From JAXHUA01 sp034189695 (GTDB taxonomy: Bacteria; Chloroflexota; Dehalococcoidia; E44-bin15), in the NCBI GenBank assembly GCA_034189695.1, contig JAXHUA010000121.1, forward strand, positions 1 to 5,272: a DNA stretch of 5,272 bases, read 5' to 3'. The position numbers were made by a program, and so were the translations under genes. Within the stretch, counting starts at the first letter, position 1. Each line of letters opens with the position of its first letter. The notes beneath the pieces were generated by a model that was not told where the DNA came from, did no database searches, and saw nothing but the letters and a program-made list of their open reading frames with translations. This document shows, in pieces, positions 5,155 through 5,272 of this stretch.

Positions 5155-5272
5155 TGAGCAACGACCTCGCCAAGGGCGCGCAGATCGCCAACGTCAACGC
5201 CGGCAGCCCCGCCGAACAGGCCGGCATCATGGAGAACGACGTCGTGGTCAAGGTGGGGGACCGGACCGTCGC
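5154..5272 (+). CDS. PDZ domain fragment of HtrA-type serine protease
   Basis: In the plus frame from 5154 to the window end the translation runs SNDLAKGAQIANV, NAGSPAEQAGI, then MENDVVVKVGDRTV. This is the carboxylate-binding to mid-domain part of a PDZ domain as found in HtrA/DegP/PepD-type periplasmic or membrane-anchored serine proteases. The style is close to actinobacterial HtrA proteins. The frame is open upstream only to a stop at 5121-5123, and the intervening residues do not resemble protease sequence. The signal/membrane anchor and trypsin-like domain that should precede the PDZ domain are therefore missing, and GTG 5154 is not a credible gene start. Of 39 codons, 38 end in G or C, against 31 of the first 39 codons of the NIL-ferredoxin gene. 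The fragment therefore looks foreign to its neighbours, either by misassembly or by recombination. The gene continues beyond the window. Confidence 0.8.
   Translation, partial: MSNDLAKGAQIANVNAGSPAEQAGIMENDVVVKVGDRTV

Overview
This window is GC-rich bacterial DNA carrying compact, mostly metabolic genes. No phage, transposon, CRISPR or RNA gene is visible. The gene content (NIL-ferredoxin plus COG2122, tandem C_GCAxxG_C_C proteins, DUF362, CutA) suggests a strictly or facultatively anaerobic organism. A Chloroflexota/Dehalococcoidia-like or related deep-branching anaerobe is my best guess from protein flavour, but this is inference. Starts are a mix of ATG and GTG, usually preceded by a clear GGAG/GGAGG.

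Left block, plus strand (1-1505): the 3' end of a metallo-beta-lactamase-fold hydrolase, a Mut7-C family PIN-like putative RNase with a zinc ribbon, and a nucleoside phosphorylase family protein. The last two overlap by 14 bp. Together they look like a small nucleic-acid/nucleoside turnover operon. It converges on the second block with only 8 bp between stop codons.

Right block, minus strand (transcribed from about 5154 down to 1514): the C-terminal tail of an upstream gene, a NIL-domain 2[4Fe-4S] ferredoxin, a UPF0280/COG2122 (ApbE-like) protein, two tandem 175-residue C_GCAxxG_C_C putative redox proteins, CutA and a DUF362 protein. Gaps run from a 1-base stop/start overlap to 88 bp, so this may be one operon. 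NIL-ferredoxin and COG2122 are the partners of DUF39 (COG1900) in the sulfide-dependent homocysteine pathway of anaerobes. The truncated upstream tail sits exactly where DUF39 would be expected. The downstream cysteine-rich pair, CutA and DUF362 suggest a sulfur/metal/redox theme, but that link is inference.

Right end (about 5124-5272): the sequence changes abruptly into a plus-strand PDZ-domain fragment of an HtrA-type protease, with near-total G/C at third codon positions and no room for the rest of the protein. A 6-bp hairpin lies at the junction. This is best read as a chimeric join or a recombination breakpoint, and it truncates the gene ahead of the NIL-ferredoxin.
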